In this document: piece by piece, positions 20,421 to 31,157 of the stretch | Layout of the letters: every line of letters starts with the position of its first letter | How positions within the stretch are numbered: the first letter of the stretch is position 1 | Source of the DNA: Chrysopilus asiliformis | Taxonomy: Eukaryota; Arthropoda; Insecta; Diptera; Rhagionidae | Reading direction: 5' to 3' | DNA length: 64,000 bases | Assembly (NCBI GenBank): GCA_964034945.1 | Contig: OZ035962.1 | Span: forward strand, 20,927,530 to 20,991,529 | Position numbers and translations under genes: made by a program | Notes under the pieces: generated by a model | Databases searched by the model: none | What the model was told of the DNA's origin: nothing | What the model saw: the letters and a program-made list of their open reading frames with translations, nothing else

Positions 20421-21243
20421 TTTTTATACCCGTATGGTGAAACCAAAGGGTATATTAACTTTGCCTTACCGTTTGTAACGCCAAGATCCCGTCATCGCAC
20501 AAAAAAATTAATTACACCAGTAATAAAAAAAATAATAAAAAAATTGAATTTTGCATGTCCGTCCGTCTGTCCGTCCGTCCGTCTATCCGTCCGTCTGTCG
20601 GTCTGTCTGTGGCGCGGATTGCGGGCGCACGGATTGAGCTGGAGACTTGAAATTTTACGCAGATTCGTTTTTCGTAAAATGCGAGGCTAATGCTACATTT
20701 ACACGAATGACAAAATGTTAATTCCCGTGTAAATGGCATAATTTTTGTAATTTTTTCTGTCAGAAAATGTCAATCTCTCATAAAAGAATGAACTTGTCCA
20801 TTCTTTTATGCCAGATTGTCATTCGTACAAACGCAATATTAGTTATGACAACTTTAGTATTCAACTTTTGTCATAACTAATATTACGTTTGCACGAATGA
20901 CAATCTGGCATAAAAGAATGGACAAGTTCATTATGCCATTTACACGGGAATTAACATAATGACAAGAAAAAAATGACAAATTTGTCATTCGTGTAAACGT
21001 AGCATTAGCCTCGCATTTTACGAAAAACGAATCTGCGTAAAATTTCAAGTCTCCAGCTCAATCCGTGCGCCCGCAATCCGCGCCACAGACGGACAGACGG
21101 ACGGACATGCAGAAATTAATTATTTTTATCATTCTAAACACACTGGTGTAATTCATTTTTGTGTGTGATGACGGGATCTTGGCGGTACAAACGGTAAGGC
21201 AAAGTTAATATACCCTTTGGTTTCACCATACGGGTATAAAAAA
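20421..21243. repeat. 0.8-kb composite palindrome of two mini-me copies
   Basis: The left arm (20421-20690) is a mini-me in reverse orientation, from TTTTTATACCCGTATGGTGA through GTTTGTAACGCCAAGATCCC and a GTCC array to AAAATGCGAGGCTAA. The right arm (21005-21243) is the same element inverted, from TTAGCCTCGCATTTT to ACCATACGGGTATAAAAA. A foldback MITE (20691-21004) sits exactly at the centre. The arms differ mainly in array length and in a few small deletions. Confidence 0.9.
20691..21004. mobile_element. Foldback MITE, second copy, palindrome core
   Basis: It closely matches the element at 9200-9583, including TGCTACATTTACACGAATGA ends and the TTAGTTATGACAACTTTAGT centre, but both arms carry deletions relative to that copy: the AAATTTGTCATTTTTTTCTT part is missing on the left and about 45 bp is missing on the right near 20932. 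TAA on its left is matched by TTA, not TAA, on its right because the flanks are themselves inverted. Confidence 0.85.
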
Positions 21244-21672
21244 AATTGAATTTTGCATGTCCGTCCGTCTGTGGCGCGGATTGCAGGCGCACGGATTGAG
21301 CTAGAGACTTGAAATTTTGCGCAGATCCGTTTTTCGTAAAATTCGAGGCTAAGTTCGTTAATGGGCAAAAATGGACCATTAGGGGGGGTACCCCCATACG
21401 AACGAAAACGTTTTTTTGCGAATATCTCAAAAACGATACATCTTATCAAAAAAGTGCAACAAAAGTTATTTAGGATATGATTCTACATAAAACTCCCATA
21501 CATCAAAATCCGATTGGAATAAATTTTAATAAATCTTATTGAAAAGTTTGACTTCAAAGTGGAATTTTGATACAACTGATCGCCGTTCACTTAAACTTCG
21601 AACAATGCCATATCACCATACGGGTTTTCAATAATTGCCAGATTGGCAATTATAGCTTTTGTTATGTTTTTT
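21237..21672 (-). mobile_element. Mini-me-like element, reverse orientation
   Basis: It begins beside the palindrome end with TTGAATTTTGCATGTCCGTC, has only a minimal array, then GGCGCGGATTGCAGGCGCAC, GAGCTAGAGACTTGAAATTT, a GGGGGGGTACCCCC palindrome (21383-21396), ATTCTACATAAAACTCCCAT and the distal end GCCAGATTGGCAATTATAGC to TTGTTATGTTTT. This distal end matches the left end of the copies at 51243 and 60133. Confidence 0.8.
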
Positions 21673-21899
21673 AATTGAAATTAACTATATTAGTGATAAA
21701 CCAGATTCCTCGTTATAAAATAGTTAGATTTACTACTTTTTCTACGAGCATTTTCTTGTATTCTTTTTAAAACTGTACTTCTAAAATATTCAGGAAACGT
21801 TTTGGCTTCTTTTAGGTCTCCGCAGGTTTCTAAGAATTTTTGCAATGCATCAAGAAAATGTTTCGTATCCGGCGCATTTTTATCTCCACATAACATCGA

Positions 21900-22092
21900 A
21901 AAATTCGTTCTGTGAATTTTTCAATTCAACAACTGCGGCGTAGAAATTCAAATGTTAAACCTGCAGCAGGTAAAGTAGATCGTAGGGAGCTGCACAAGTT
22001 GCCCTGAGATAGGTATTTCGAGGATGTAATATTCTGTAAGAGTTTATTTGTCAAAAAGTTGACTTGGATCAGCTTTAGTATTTTTCTGAGTG
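21900..22092. repeat. Copy of the 58.6-kb CACTC element family, truncated
   Basis: Segments GCAGCAGGTAAAGTAGATCG, GGGAGCTGCACAAGTTGCCC, TCAAAAAGTTGACTTGGATC and the end TATTTTTCTGAGTG correspond in order to 58739-58877 (AGCAGGTGAAGTAGGGCATT; GGGAGCTACACGAGTTGACC; ACAAAAAGTTGACCTGAACA; ATTTTTCTGAGTG). The left end is degraded or truncated. Confidence 0.65.
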
Positions 22093-24559
22093 CGTTCACG
22101 AGGCAACACAAAAAATTGGATTATTTATTTCAATAAAAAGCCAAAGAAATTTTCCGATTTTAAAAATACCCAAAACTATGTTCAAATTCATTAATAATAC
22201 TCGTATCTTGCAAAAAAAAAATTCAATCTTCAAATCAAGATGAAAGCCAAACTTTGTAGCTAGAGTTTTGTATTCACATAAGTATGAAATATTGTGTTTA
22301 CGCACAGGTCTGACACAAATTGTACGTATAAACTTTCTCATGTATACATTCACGCATTTCACTATATCGTAGCTTTTCAATTTTAAAAATTCATTTTCCA
22401 TGCCCAAGCGCTCATAAAGAATTCCTACAGGCACCATTCAATTTGTGAAATTTTTTTTTCACACATACGGTGGATTAAACGTTTGAAATTTCTAAAGATA
22501 ACTTTGAGTTTTTTGTTTCTAAATCAAAATCCATTCCCCTCATCGTTTCTCTTAAAAATCAGTTATACGCCTCACGGTCACCAAGGGGTTATTGAGAAGC
22601 GAAATTTAATCAATTTGAATTGAATATTTTACCAGATTTCTCGCCTCTCAAATAAACTCGGAAAAGGCAGAAAAAAAATCAAAACTCCTAAATTGGATTT
22701 TTTTGAAGCAACCCTTTATTATCAGCCAGTATAAGAAAGTCAAACAGAATACTTAAGGCAAAACTTTATTGGCATGGCGCTAGACTTAACTAAAGCTCAC
22801 TACTACACTAATTCGGATTATGGAATAATGAAACGATAATAGACGGATATAAACCAAAGACCCGGTATTATCACCTATTTTCATAAAGATCAAATAACAA
22901 AACCAAAGAAAATCCCACGGAATACCACTTGCTAAGTATTTAATATACATATATATAAATAATATGCTGATGGTAACAAAAAAAAAGGAAATCGGGAAAT
23001 TGTTCCGGAAAATCAAAGGCCGAAAAAGAGGTTAAAGCCTATGTTAAAACATTGCGTGTCCTACGAGAACTACATAAATCTCATCCAATTCAAGAGAATG
23101 ACGTCACACGCTATACTATTACGTCAATTACATAAGAGCCTACACAATTCCCACCCACTCCAATCACAATCCAATTTCGTTCACCTTCCCCCCAGAGTCT
23201 AGCCATGAAAGATGGCTGAAATGAAAAGCCTGGTGAACTTTTTGGGGAGCTTTCCAAGTGAAAATCTATGTAGCTATCATGTGGAACCCTCCCACATCCA
23301 AATCGGTAAACTTCAAATTCACAAGGGCACAACGGTGGAGTAACGAGGACGGATTCCTTCAAACCATCCAACATCCCCCCGAACCATAAAATCCCGGGAG
23401 CATAAAGAACAGAAAACTACCACCACCACACCATGCCGGCCGGTCGACTGTACAAAAAACTTTTCCCTTTGAGAAGGTCGGAATTTTCCCAGCGCGGTAG
23501 GGACGACCCAGCCGGCGTTTGATGGGAGGTGGGCGATGAGAGGACGGATGAAGGCCCGAAACCATGAAAATTATTAAGCTTTAGGATATCGGCTCAACAT
23601 ATAGGATTTTACGCTTTTTGGCTGATTTTCCTGTCGGTGACGTCACTTGCCACGGTCTGCGCACTCAGCGGAATGCGCAAAATTATGGGCGTCGTGCCTG
23701 TTAACATAATCGCTATTATTGCTTTTGTTGCTGGTTTTATCGTTATTGTTGTTGTTGTTGCTGGCCAAATGATGGTGGCATTTTCCATTCTCGTTCATAG
23801 GTTTTTGTTGCAATTTTTTTTACCCATTTTCATTGGTGTTGACTAGTGTAGGTTTTCTCATTTCCAGATATGACATTTAGCCCAACTGCTGGCACACGCC
23901 ACATAATTGTATGTGCTGATGATATTGAGATCGGCATTCACGTCAATGAACATATACACATAAAAATATATAAATATGATAGAAAGTTAATGAATAAATA
24001 GGAAAAAAGGTTTCATCATCTAGAATGCAATATTAAATGAAATGCAACATCAATAATTTGCCTTTTGGGTGCGCCAAACCGGCAAAATAGTTTTGTATGA
24101 ATTTATTCTGTTGTGTTGCTGTGTGAAGTTTTTCCCTACATTTTTTTAATTGAAATCCGCAAGCAGACGCATTATACTATTCATATTTGATATGCATATG
24201 AGTTTGTCTGAAAAAAAACGCTTTTGCCTTATGCGTGATATTGAACTTTATAATTGGTACTTTCAAAAATCATTTAGAAAGGAACTTTTAAATTGGGCGA
24301 AAAATTTCCAAATATCATAATATATGCCTACTATGATTTATATAAGTTGATGGAGCTATCTTTATATATAAAATATGATATGAGCAGCACATGACTTTCC
24401 TCTATAATATGTACATATATAAAATTTCGGAAAAAGAACACTCAGAAAAAATTCGTTCACCAGATCTATGAAAATTAGAGTCCGACCAATTTTCGCCCAA
24501 AGCCGAAAGTTTGCATGAATGTTTAGCGTGAGAGAAGTTTTATTAAAATAATTTTTTTA
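22093..24559. other. Mostly unique interval, no gene recognised
   Basis: Includes a relatively GC-rich part at 23100-23570 with two overlapping minus-strand frames (23111-23374 and 23359-23565) and a GTTGTTGTTGTTGCTG run near 23745. The frames show no domain and no splice context I can defend. CACTCAGAAAAAATTCGTTC at 24439-24458 resembles a CACTC-type terminus, but no partner was found. Confidence 0.35.
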
Positions 24560-24862
24560 CTGCACAGAAAAAATCGGCAGAGGAAACGTTCCTATAAAAA
24601 ATAGGAAAGCGATTATAGAACTCGTTACACCTTTTTGTAGCAAAGGCTTCCATAAATATTGGAACTAGCCCCAGTTTTCGTGGAATCATTACTATGTAAA
24701 TAGGGCTGAGAGAAGAATGGACAAAAGTAGTACCCGTTCCTAGTTTTTACTGGAGGCATTCCTATACTGAGGGGGAAACAATGTCATATTATGGAATGAA
24801 ATCGTCCCCGTTGTTTTTAGAAGTGATTCCATTATATTCCACAAAAAAAATCGAACGAACCC
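24560..24862. repeat. Interspersed repeat related to 1.98-2.33 kb
   Basis: Starts with CACAGAAAAAATCGGCAGAG and shares ordered blocks with 1980-2330. It is rich in TTCCTAT/ATAGGAA motifs. The Harbinger MITE at 24866 lies directly beside it. Confidence 0.5.
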
Positions 24863-24865
24863 TAA

Positions 24866-25295
24866 CCTCTGGAGCCCAATGAACGCAACGCGAAACCAAA
24901 TAAAACGCACAAACTGTCACGCAGCGCAACATTTCAGCGGCAGAGCCCAATGGCATCTCGTGAAGTAGTACAAGTGACATAATATAAAGTGGTATAAAGT
25001 TGGTAAAATTACAAGAATGGATAATTTTGAAGCGATAATTTGCTTTGTTGGTCTTTATCTTTGTTATTTGTATGTTATTGCACTAAGGCTATGAATTTTT
25101 CCTCAAACAACATTTCCCCAACCTCACTTTATGAACTGTCAACGCAGAATTCCTGCGGCAAAGTTAGAAGTTTGCAAACTTTTGCGTTGTAGATGCGTTT
25201 ATTGCGTTCACTGTGCTCACTTCAAATAATTTCTATGGAACAAACTTGTAAGTGACAGTTTCTGCGTTCGCGTTGCGTTCATTGGGCTCCAGGCA
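24866..25295. mobile_element. PIF/Harbinger-type MITE, copy 2
   Basis: The ends CCTCTGGAGCCCAATGAACG and GTTCATTGGGCTCCAGGCA are imperfect inverted repeats. TAA lies outside both (24863-24865 and 25296-25298). The interior is collinear with 217-670, including the ATGGATAATTTTGAAGCGAT start of the small ORF at 25017, which stops after about 25 codons here. TIR divergence from copy 1 (GAGCCCAATG versus GAGCACAATG) indicates two separate insertions of related elements. Confidence 0.8.
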
Positions 25296-25979
25296 TAAGA
25301 GTTGGAGGACTCATTCCTATGCAAATAAGATTTAGCGAACATGGTAATTCAAGCCAATTTTTTTCTTCGATTCTAATTCACATGTGGTTTGCGAATTCGT
25401 GGTTTGTATAGTTTGGACCTGCCTAATATCCCACTCTAAAGGCCGAAATACAATTGGCCCGACACAAAATTTACGGCCACAATGTCGCCCTTCATATACA
25501 ATTGCGCAGTAGCAACGCACTAGGGTTCACACGGTGCTGCTGAAACGGCTGCTAACAACCAAACTGCCACTAGCGCTGGCAAAACAGCGTCGTGTGATCG
25601 CCGCATTACCAATCATCATACAAATTAGGAATGTAAGCAACACAGCATACGAACTATATTTCCTAATACTTTCTTTAATTTCCCCTTGAGTGACGAAATT
25701 TTGATTTTATGACGTCCCCATAAGATTTCATTTTGAATCAACCATAAAATTTTGTCGGCGAGCTGGCCGACAAAAGTTAAATTCGATATAACTGTTTACG
25801 ACGACAGAGTTTGCATAGATTGCTATGAGTTTAAAATCTGAAATGTCGCCGTAAATGTTGTGCCGGGCTAATTGTATTCCGGCTTTAACATTTGTGTCGG
25901 AGAAATTTTTCAATTACAGGGCAATTTATTACTCGAGTTGTTTGATATCTCGAATATTTTCAAGCCATTCGAACTTCTC

Positions 25980-26290
25980 TATCTAGTATATTCGATAACT
26001 TCTATAATTATAGCACCAAAGTCTATTCGAATAGTAGTCAATACTTTTTTCATTGGACAAGATCCAATGAAAAAAAGTATTGACTACTATTCGAATAGAC
26101 TTTGGTGCTATAATTATAGGAACGAATCCTATTTCAAATGAGAATGTCGCATATATATATAGAAGAGAGTCCAATAATCAATGGAGACATTACAACGTTT
26201 TATAGGATTCATCCTTTCATTTTAGGGTTGAGTCCCTTAGAAAAGGGAATGTTCCTCAATTCTTTGTCGTAACATGTCATTTGCACGGGA
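25980..26290. repeat. Interspersed repeat with 118-bp palindrome, copy 2
   Basis: Shares GAATCCTATTTCAAATGAGA, CCAATAATCAATGGAGACAT and TACAACGTTTTATAGGATTC with 820-1132 and, inverted, 58890-59010. Its left part, 26002-26119, is an almost perfect hairpin: CTATAATTATAGCACCAAAG through TTTTTTCATTGGA, a 5-nt loop (CAAGA), and the inverse. The copy near 59000 has only one arm of this hairpin. Confidence 0.75.
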
Positions 26291-26299
26291 GAGGGGAGA

Positions 26300-26640
26300 A
26301 GAGTGGTCCGATTGGATTTTGATGTTGTGAAAAGTTTATGTAAAATCATATTCTAAATACATTTTGCCTTAAACATGTTTTGAACAAAACTTACAATATT
26401 TCGAGAAAATCGCAAAAAAACTGTTCGTTTGTTTGTTTGGTTGAGGGGGAAAGAAATGGTTTAATTTTCCAGTTCAGAAACTTAGGCTTGCAATATAAAA
26501 GAAACACAACAAAAAATTTCAAGTCTCTAACTCAATCCTTTCGAAAATTATGGTGTTCACAGAAGGGCGGATGATCGGACAGGCGGAAAACAAAATCTTT
26601 CGTAATTCCAAACACCCTTTTTTGTCTAGCTTCCTTTTTT
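26300..26640 (+). mobile_element. Mini-me-like element, array nearly absent
   Basis: GGAGAGGGGAGAAGAGTGGT, ATTTTGATGTTGTGAAAAG, TTTCAAGTCTCTAACTCAAT and CCTTTCGAAAATTATGGTGT lead to a short degenerate GGCGGATGATCGGACAGGCG in place of the array, then AAATCTTTCGTAATTCCAAA. The terminal part is lost. Confidence 0.65.
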
Positions 26641-26714
26641 GTTCACAACTTATTCTCTATTTATGTCAGTTTCTCGTGCGCGTTCAATCTTAAATCGTCG
26701 GTGTTGTACGTTTA

Positions 26715-27245
26715 TCGCGGTAAGAATGGAAGGAGTGGTTCAACTGGATTTTGATGTATGGATGAGTTATGTAAAAACCAATTCTAAACTTTATAATTTT
26801 TTCAATACAACTCACTGTTTTCGAAATAATCGCAAAAACTGCTTTGGGTGTATGGGGGAGAAGGGAAGGAACGGTCCGATCTTGCCCATTCAACTGTAAA
26901 AAATTTGAAGTCTCTGGTTCAATCCTTTCGAAAGTTATGGTGTTCATGGACAGACAGACTGACTGACAGACCGACAGACAGACCGACAGACAAACAGACA
27001 GACAGACCGACAGACCGACAGACTGACAGACCGACAGACCGACAGACAGACAGACAGACCGACAGACAGACCGACAGGTCGACAGACAGGCAGACAGACG
27101 GGCGAACATGCGGAAATCAAAATCTTTGGTCATCCAAAACACTCTGGTGTAGTTAATTGTTGTGTCCGATGATTGGTTCGATGCGTTACAAACAGTATAC
27201 TAAATCTAATATATCCCTATATGATTCTCATATAGAGTATAAAAA
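26715..27245 (+). mobile_element. Mini-me-like element with GACA/GACC array
   Basis: Block order as in the preceding copy, with GAAGGAGTGGTTCAACTGGA, TTTGAAGTCTCTGGTTCAAT, CCTTTCGAAAGTTATGGTGT, an array at 26948-27109 (GACA, GACC and GACT units), CATGCGGAAATCAAAATCTT, a GATTGGTTCGATGCGTTACA core and a TATATGATTCTCATATAGAG-TATAAAAA terminus. Confidence 0.75.
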
Positions 27246-29495
27246 CTGAAAATCAATTTTCGTGGATAAAAATCAACCAAAACAAAAAGGTTAAGCCGAA
27301 TCCAATGCCACTTCATTACACGTCATTCGCAAAGAATACAAAATCCATTTATTATCCAATGTGACGTCAATTTTGGTTTTCAGATTCCACAAATGCCTTC
27401 AGATTTGCATTTAATTTAACGGAAAAATACGAACCGTACAAAAGTTTTTTTTTCTCCGGAAAGAAACTAATTTACGTGATAAATGTATGCAAAAAGAAAC
27501 AAGTTTTAACAGTTTAACGAAAATTGCAATAATTCGCTTTGATTATGGAAATTTTCCTTTTTGCACTAACTGTACGAAATTTGAGTGTACCAACCGTGAA
27601 AAAGAACACATCGGAAACTTTCAACTGTATACACAGAGAAACTTCAGGTATGCAATCTTTGGATTTCAACAAAGAAATTAAGATTAATGCAAAAGTATTA
27701 CGGTTTGGATGTAGTAAATAAAGTATTGTTGGAAGCTGGCAACAGATTCGTATGCAATTTGACCTCAAACATCTCACAAAATATACATGGTTTTTTTAAT
27801 GCCAAATTCAAGCTCATAAAATATTATAGCGTTCCAAATGGTGATTTCACTTTAGAACATAGAACGACGTAGCGCAAGATTCCACAAGTAAAACTCAAAG
27901 TAAATCGAAAAACAAAAATGATTTATGAATTCTTGTAATTCATAACCCCGAAGTTACAGTTTTTTTTCCAGCACTTTTTCCCGATTTAATGTGCAAAATT
28001 TCGCACAGCTGACAGCAATTTATGTCAAAATAGATGACCACCATGTATTTATATCGAAGACTACCGAGCAAAAACAATCTAACAGAGTTTACTTAAAAAA
28101 AAAATAACTGGCACAAAAAACGATATCCGAAGTGATTTTTCATCGTGAACTGAAAGATAAAAGATTTAATAAAATCGGAATAGAGAAAAAAAAATCGAAA
28201 ACCTAACAACAAATGATGCTTTAGCATGTGTGCAATAATTTTGGAAAAAAAAACAAGAAAAAAAATCTAAACAAAAAGGCAGGAAGTTGAGGGAGTAAGG
28301 CGTGAGCATAGAAAAATACTGGGAATCAAAAGAGGTGTGCTCGGGCCAATAAAACAAACAGTAGTCGGACCACATGCGTTTTTATTATTAAATAATATGT
28401 GTAAATACTAAGCCTGACGCATATTCACGCACATACGGCAATCTCTCATCCAACATCTGATAATAACATCAAGTCAAGGTTAAAGAACTGAATTTATATT
28501 AAAACAAATATTTGACCGAAATAATCTGCAAAAAGTATGCGAGAGAGAAAAAAAAATAAAGAATTAGGTAGGTATACGAATTAGCGTCGTGGCACACACA
28601 AAAAAAAAATCTCAAATGCTTTTCGGGAACGTGCAAAAAGGTGAAAAGAAATTTGATGAAAAAAAACACAAGTAGCTATTATAATATATGTGGTGGAAGA
28701 ACAGAGAAACACGGAAAAGGTGAACCGGCTTCGGGTCGGTCATAGTAATGTGTGAAACGTGAAGGAATTCTCCTCGAATGGCTCTTTTTCTGTCAGGTGA
28801 TTGACTGACAGAAGTGCTATGTCTATACCTTGATACGAAGACGAATGACGCGAACGTGAAAATGGAAACGAGGGGGACGACCGCGAGAAAATAGCATGGA
28901 AGGTCGATTGAACATCTGGAAGTCAGCCGATTCGAAGTTAAATACGTGAAAGCTGTTGGCTATGATGAGATGATGATCGTATGATCCAAGACGGCGAAAA
29001 TACCAATCGGAAACTGCCTTTGGTGAGATTCACCAGCAATGCTGCACCATTGATACACAAGTCTGTATAAAACGAAATCTACCGGGATCGATTCAATTCA
29101 ACTTGAAGACATGTCTAAGAATGGAAATATGGGAATTATGGCATGTGATGAAAAGATTAACATCAGACGTTATTCAAATCAAACTTCACAAAAAAAAATT
29201 CTTTCACATTAACATAATTTCATAGTTTCCCCATTAGGTAAGCTGATCGTGAGATCTAAGGATTCAAAAGTAAAAAGTAATTCTTCACGCTTTATATAAA
29301 GGGAATTTTTAAAAACATTCACTTTGAGCACGAAATGCCGAATTCAAAAGAAAATGCAATCGGAACTGCAAATCGTTAAAGAATTTACTTAAATCCGATC
29401 AAATCTGTCTGGATCGGGGATGGGAAACGTTATCGTAACGTAACGAAATAACGATTTTCCGGTTTTCCGGTTTTTTTTCCTCAAAATTGCGTTAT
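27246..29495. other. Mostly unique interval, no gene recognised
   Basis: No domain was recognised in the short frames at 27487-27872. Around 28700-29100 the sequence is less AT-rich and looks unique, with no convincing exon. Directly before the next mini-me, 29416-29500 holds GGGATGGGAAACGTTATCGT and reiterated AACG/CGTT motifs, possibly a truncated hAT-like end. Confidence 0.35.
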
Positions 29496-29555
29496 AACGT
29501 TAAAAAAAGGGGGCGGGGGAACAGTCCGATTTTGCCCGTTCAAGAACTTAGCTTA

Positions 29556-30477
29556 CACGGAGGAAAAAATTATTATTCCCTCAGTCATAAAATGCAGCCA
29601 GCATAATTATGTTTGGGGGAAATTTTTGCCATTACAATTATGTTTGCCGACACTGTGGTTCCAACCATATTATGCTTAAAACTGACAGGAGAAATCATGA
29701 TATTTTGATTACAATATGTTTGGTTGTACAACAATGTTTTCAAATTCACCAACCATATTATGTTTGGGGCAACCAAAATATGTTTGGATTCCCAAATTTT
29801 TTTGCCGTTTGTCCAATCATAATATGTTTGGGGCGAACATAATATGGTTGGTTTATAAATACAATTATGATGAATATAAGCAAATATTGCTTATATCAAT
29901 CATAATTATAATTCGTGCAAAACAATTTTATAGTATAACTGGATGTTTTCACATCCGTAAAACTTCATCCATTGACCTTTGGTCAAGCATGTCTTGTAGC
30001 CTTTTTCTAACAGGACTTGATATTTTTCAGCTTGACTTGAGTATTTATACGACCATGCTACAAATCTCATGCGAATTATACGCGAAGAGAAGAATTTGAA
30101 CATAATATGTTTAATTTTAAACAGATATGATCAGAGGCATCATATTTTTAATTCTGCCGCTTCAAGATTTCCCCACTTATTGTGTTCGTCAATCATAATT
30201 ATGTTGAGACGCGAAATTTACAACAATATGTTGACATGCAAATATATTTTAATTCCTCCCAATCAAAATGTGTTTAGATATTATTGTCCTCCCAATTACA
30301 TTATAATTTTCCAAAATTTCCCTCGTCGGGAAACATAATTATAATTGGAAAACTAAACATAATACTAATTGGAAGTCATCGTCTGATAACATTTTGATTC
30401 GTCTGATTATATTTTGATTCCCCCAATAATTCTTATAGTGCTCCCAATGATATTCTACCATAATTTTTTTCTCCGTG
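29556..30477. mobile_element. CACGG-ended TIR element filled with CATAATTATG motifs
   Basis: The ends CACGGAGGAAAAAATTAT and ATAATTTTTTTCTCCGTG are inverted. TA lies outside each (29554-29555 and 30478-30479). The interior carries at least twelve scattered CATAATTATG / CATAATATG / CCATATTATG palindromes, many followed by TTTGG. No ORF has a domain, so it is non-autonomous and belongs with the CACTC-type elements. Confidence 0.75.
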
Positions 30478-30680
30478 TAGCTGTTTACTAGCAACGAAAC
30501 TGCACAAAATTTCAAGCCTCTAGCTCAATCCTTTCGAAAATTATGGTGTTTACAGACGGACAGACAGACGGACATGCGGAAATCAAAATCTTTTGTCACC
30601 CCTAACACCCTGGTGTAGTTAATTTTTGTGTTCGACGATTGGTTCTATGCGTTACAAATGAAATACTAAATCAAACATAC

Positions 30681-30912
30681 AGTAATCCCTGCAACTGCGC
30701 GGTAGATACGTTCCACAAAAAGAGCGCGCAAACCGAAACCGCGCACTGTGAACCCTACTTTGTATGAAATTTTGGGGTTAGGAACATGTTTTTTTAAACG
30801 AAAATTATAAAAAAAACCGCGCAACTGCGAAATTTTTACCGTGCAGTTCGAAGTTTTGGTATTAAAAACTTAACCGCGCAGTTGCGAAACCGCGCAGTTG
30901 TAGAGATTACTG
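30681..30912. mobile_element. Pogo/Tigger-like MITE, TA duplication
   Basis: CAGTAATCCCTGCAACTGCG on the left is matched by GCGCAGTTGTAGAGATTACTG on the right with few differences. TA flanks both ends (30679-30680 and 30913-30914). ACCGCGCA/TGCGCGGT motifs recur inside. CAGT ends, TA duplication and CGCG-rich subterminal repeats fit Tc1/mariner superfamily pogo-like MITEs. Confidence 0.75.
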
Positions 30913-30939
30913 TACTTCTATATGATATATCATATAGAA

Positions 30940-31144
30940 CAGGGATGTCCAACCTTTTACCTTTCCTAAGCCACATTGAGAGAAGACGAGTTATATTAGG
31001 CCACAAATATACTAACCCTAAAGATAGCTGATTAGTAAAAAACGTAAAATATATACATTTGTAAATATATCAGTTTTTGTTGGGCCACATTCAAACACGT
31101 CCTGGGCCGCATGCGGCCCGCGGGATGCAAGTTGGACAAGCCTG
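30940..31144. mobile_element. hAT-type MITE, 205 bp
   Basis: The ends CAGGGATGTCCAAC and GTTGGACAAGCCTG are inverted with two differences. Flanks ATATAGAA (30932-30939) and ATATAGAG (31145-31152) match at 7 of 8 positions, as for an aged 8-bp duplication. GGGCCGCATGCGGCCCGCGG near the right end is a common subterminal block of hAT elements. Confidence 0.8.
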
Positions 31145-31157
31145 ATATAGAGTATAA

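Larger units (their letters stand above)
29500..31157 (+). mobile_element. Mini-me-like element broken by three insertions
   Basis: Mini-me blocks appear in order but are interrupted: GGGGGAACAGTCCGATTTTG and TTCAAGAACTTAGC (29510-29553); GCTGTTTACTAGC, TTTCAAGCCTCTAGCTCAAT, a short array and GATTGGTTCTATGCGTTACA (30480-30680); CTTCTATATGATATATCATA (30915-30935); and ATATAGAGTATAAAAA (31145-31160). The interruptions are a CACGG-ended element (29556-30477), a pogo-like MITE (30681-30912) and a hAT MITE (30940-31144). Confidence 0.8.

Noticed and set aside
21690..21896. Minus-strand 68-codon frame beginning MLCGDKNAPDTKHFL
   Set aside because: The composition looks protein-like and could be a transposon relic, but I recognise no family and no second copy; a protein search would be decisive.
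23111..23565. Overlapping minus-strand frames in a GC-richer stretch
   Set aside because: No domain, no consistent splice sites, and the two frames overlap in different phases.
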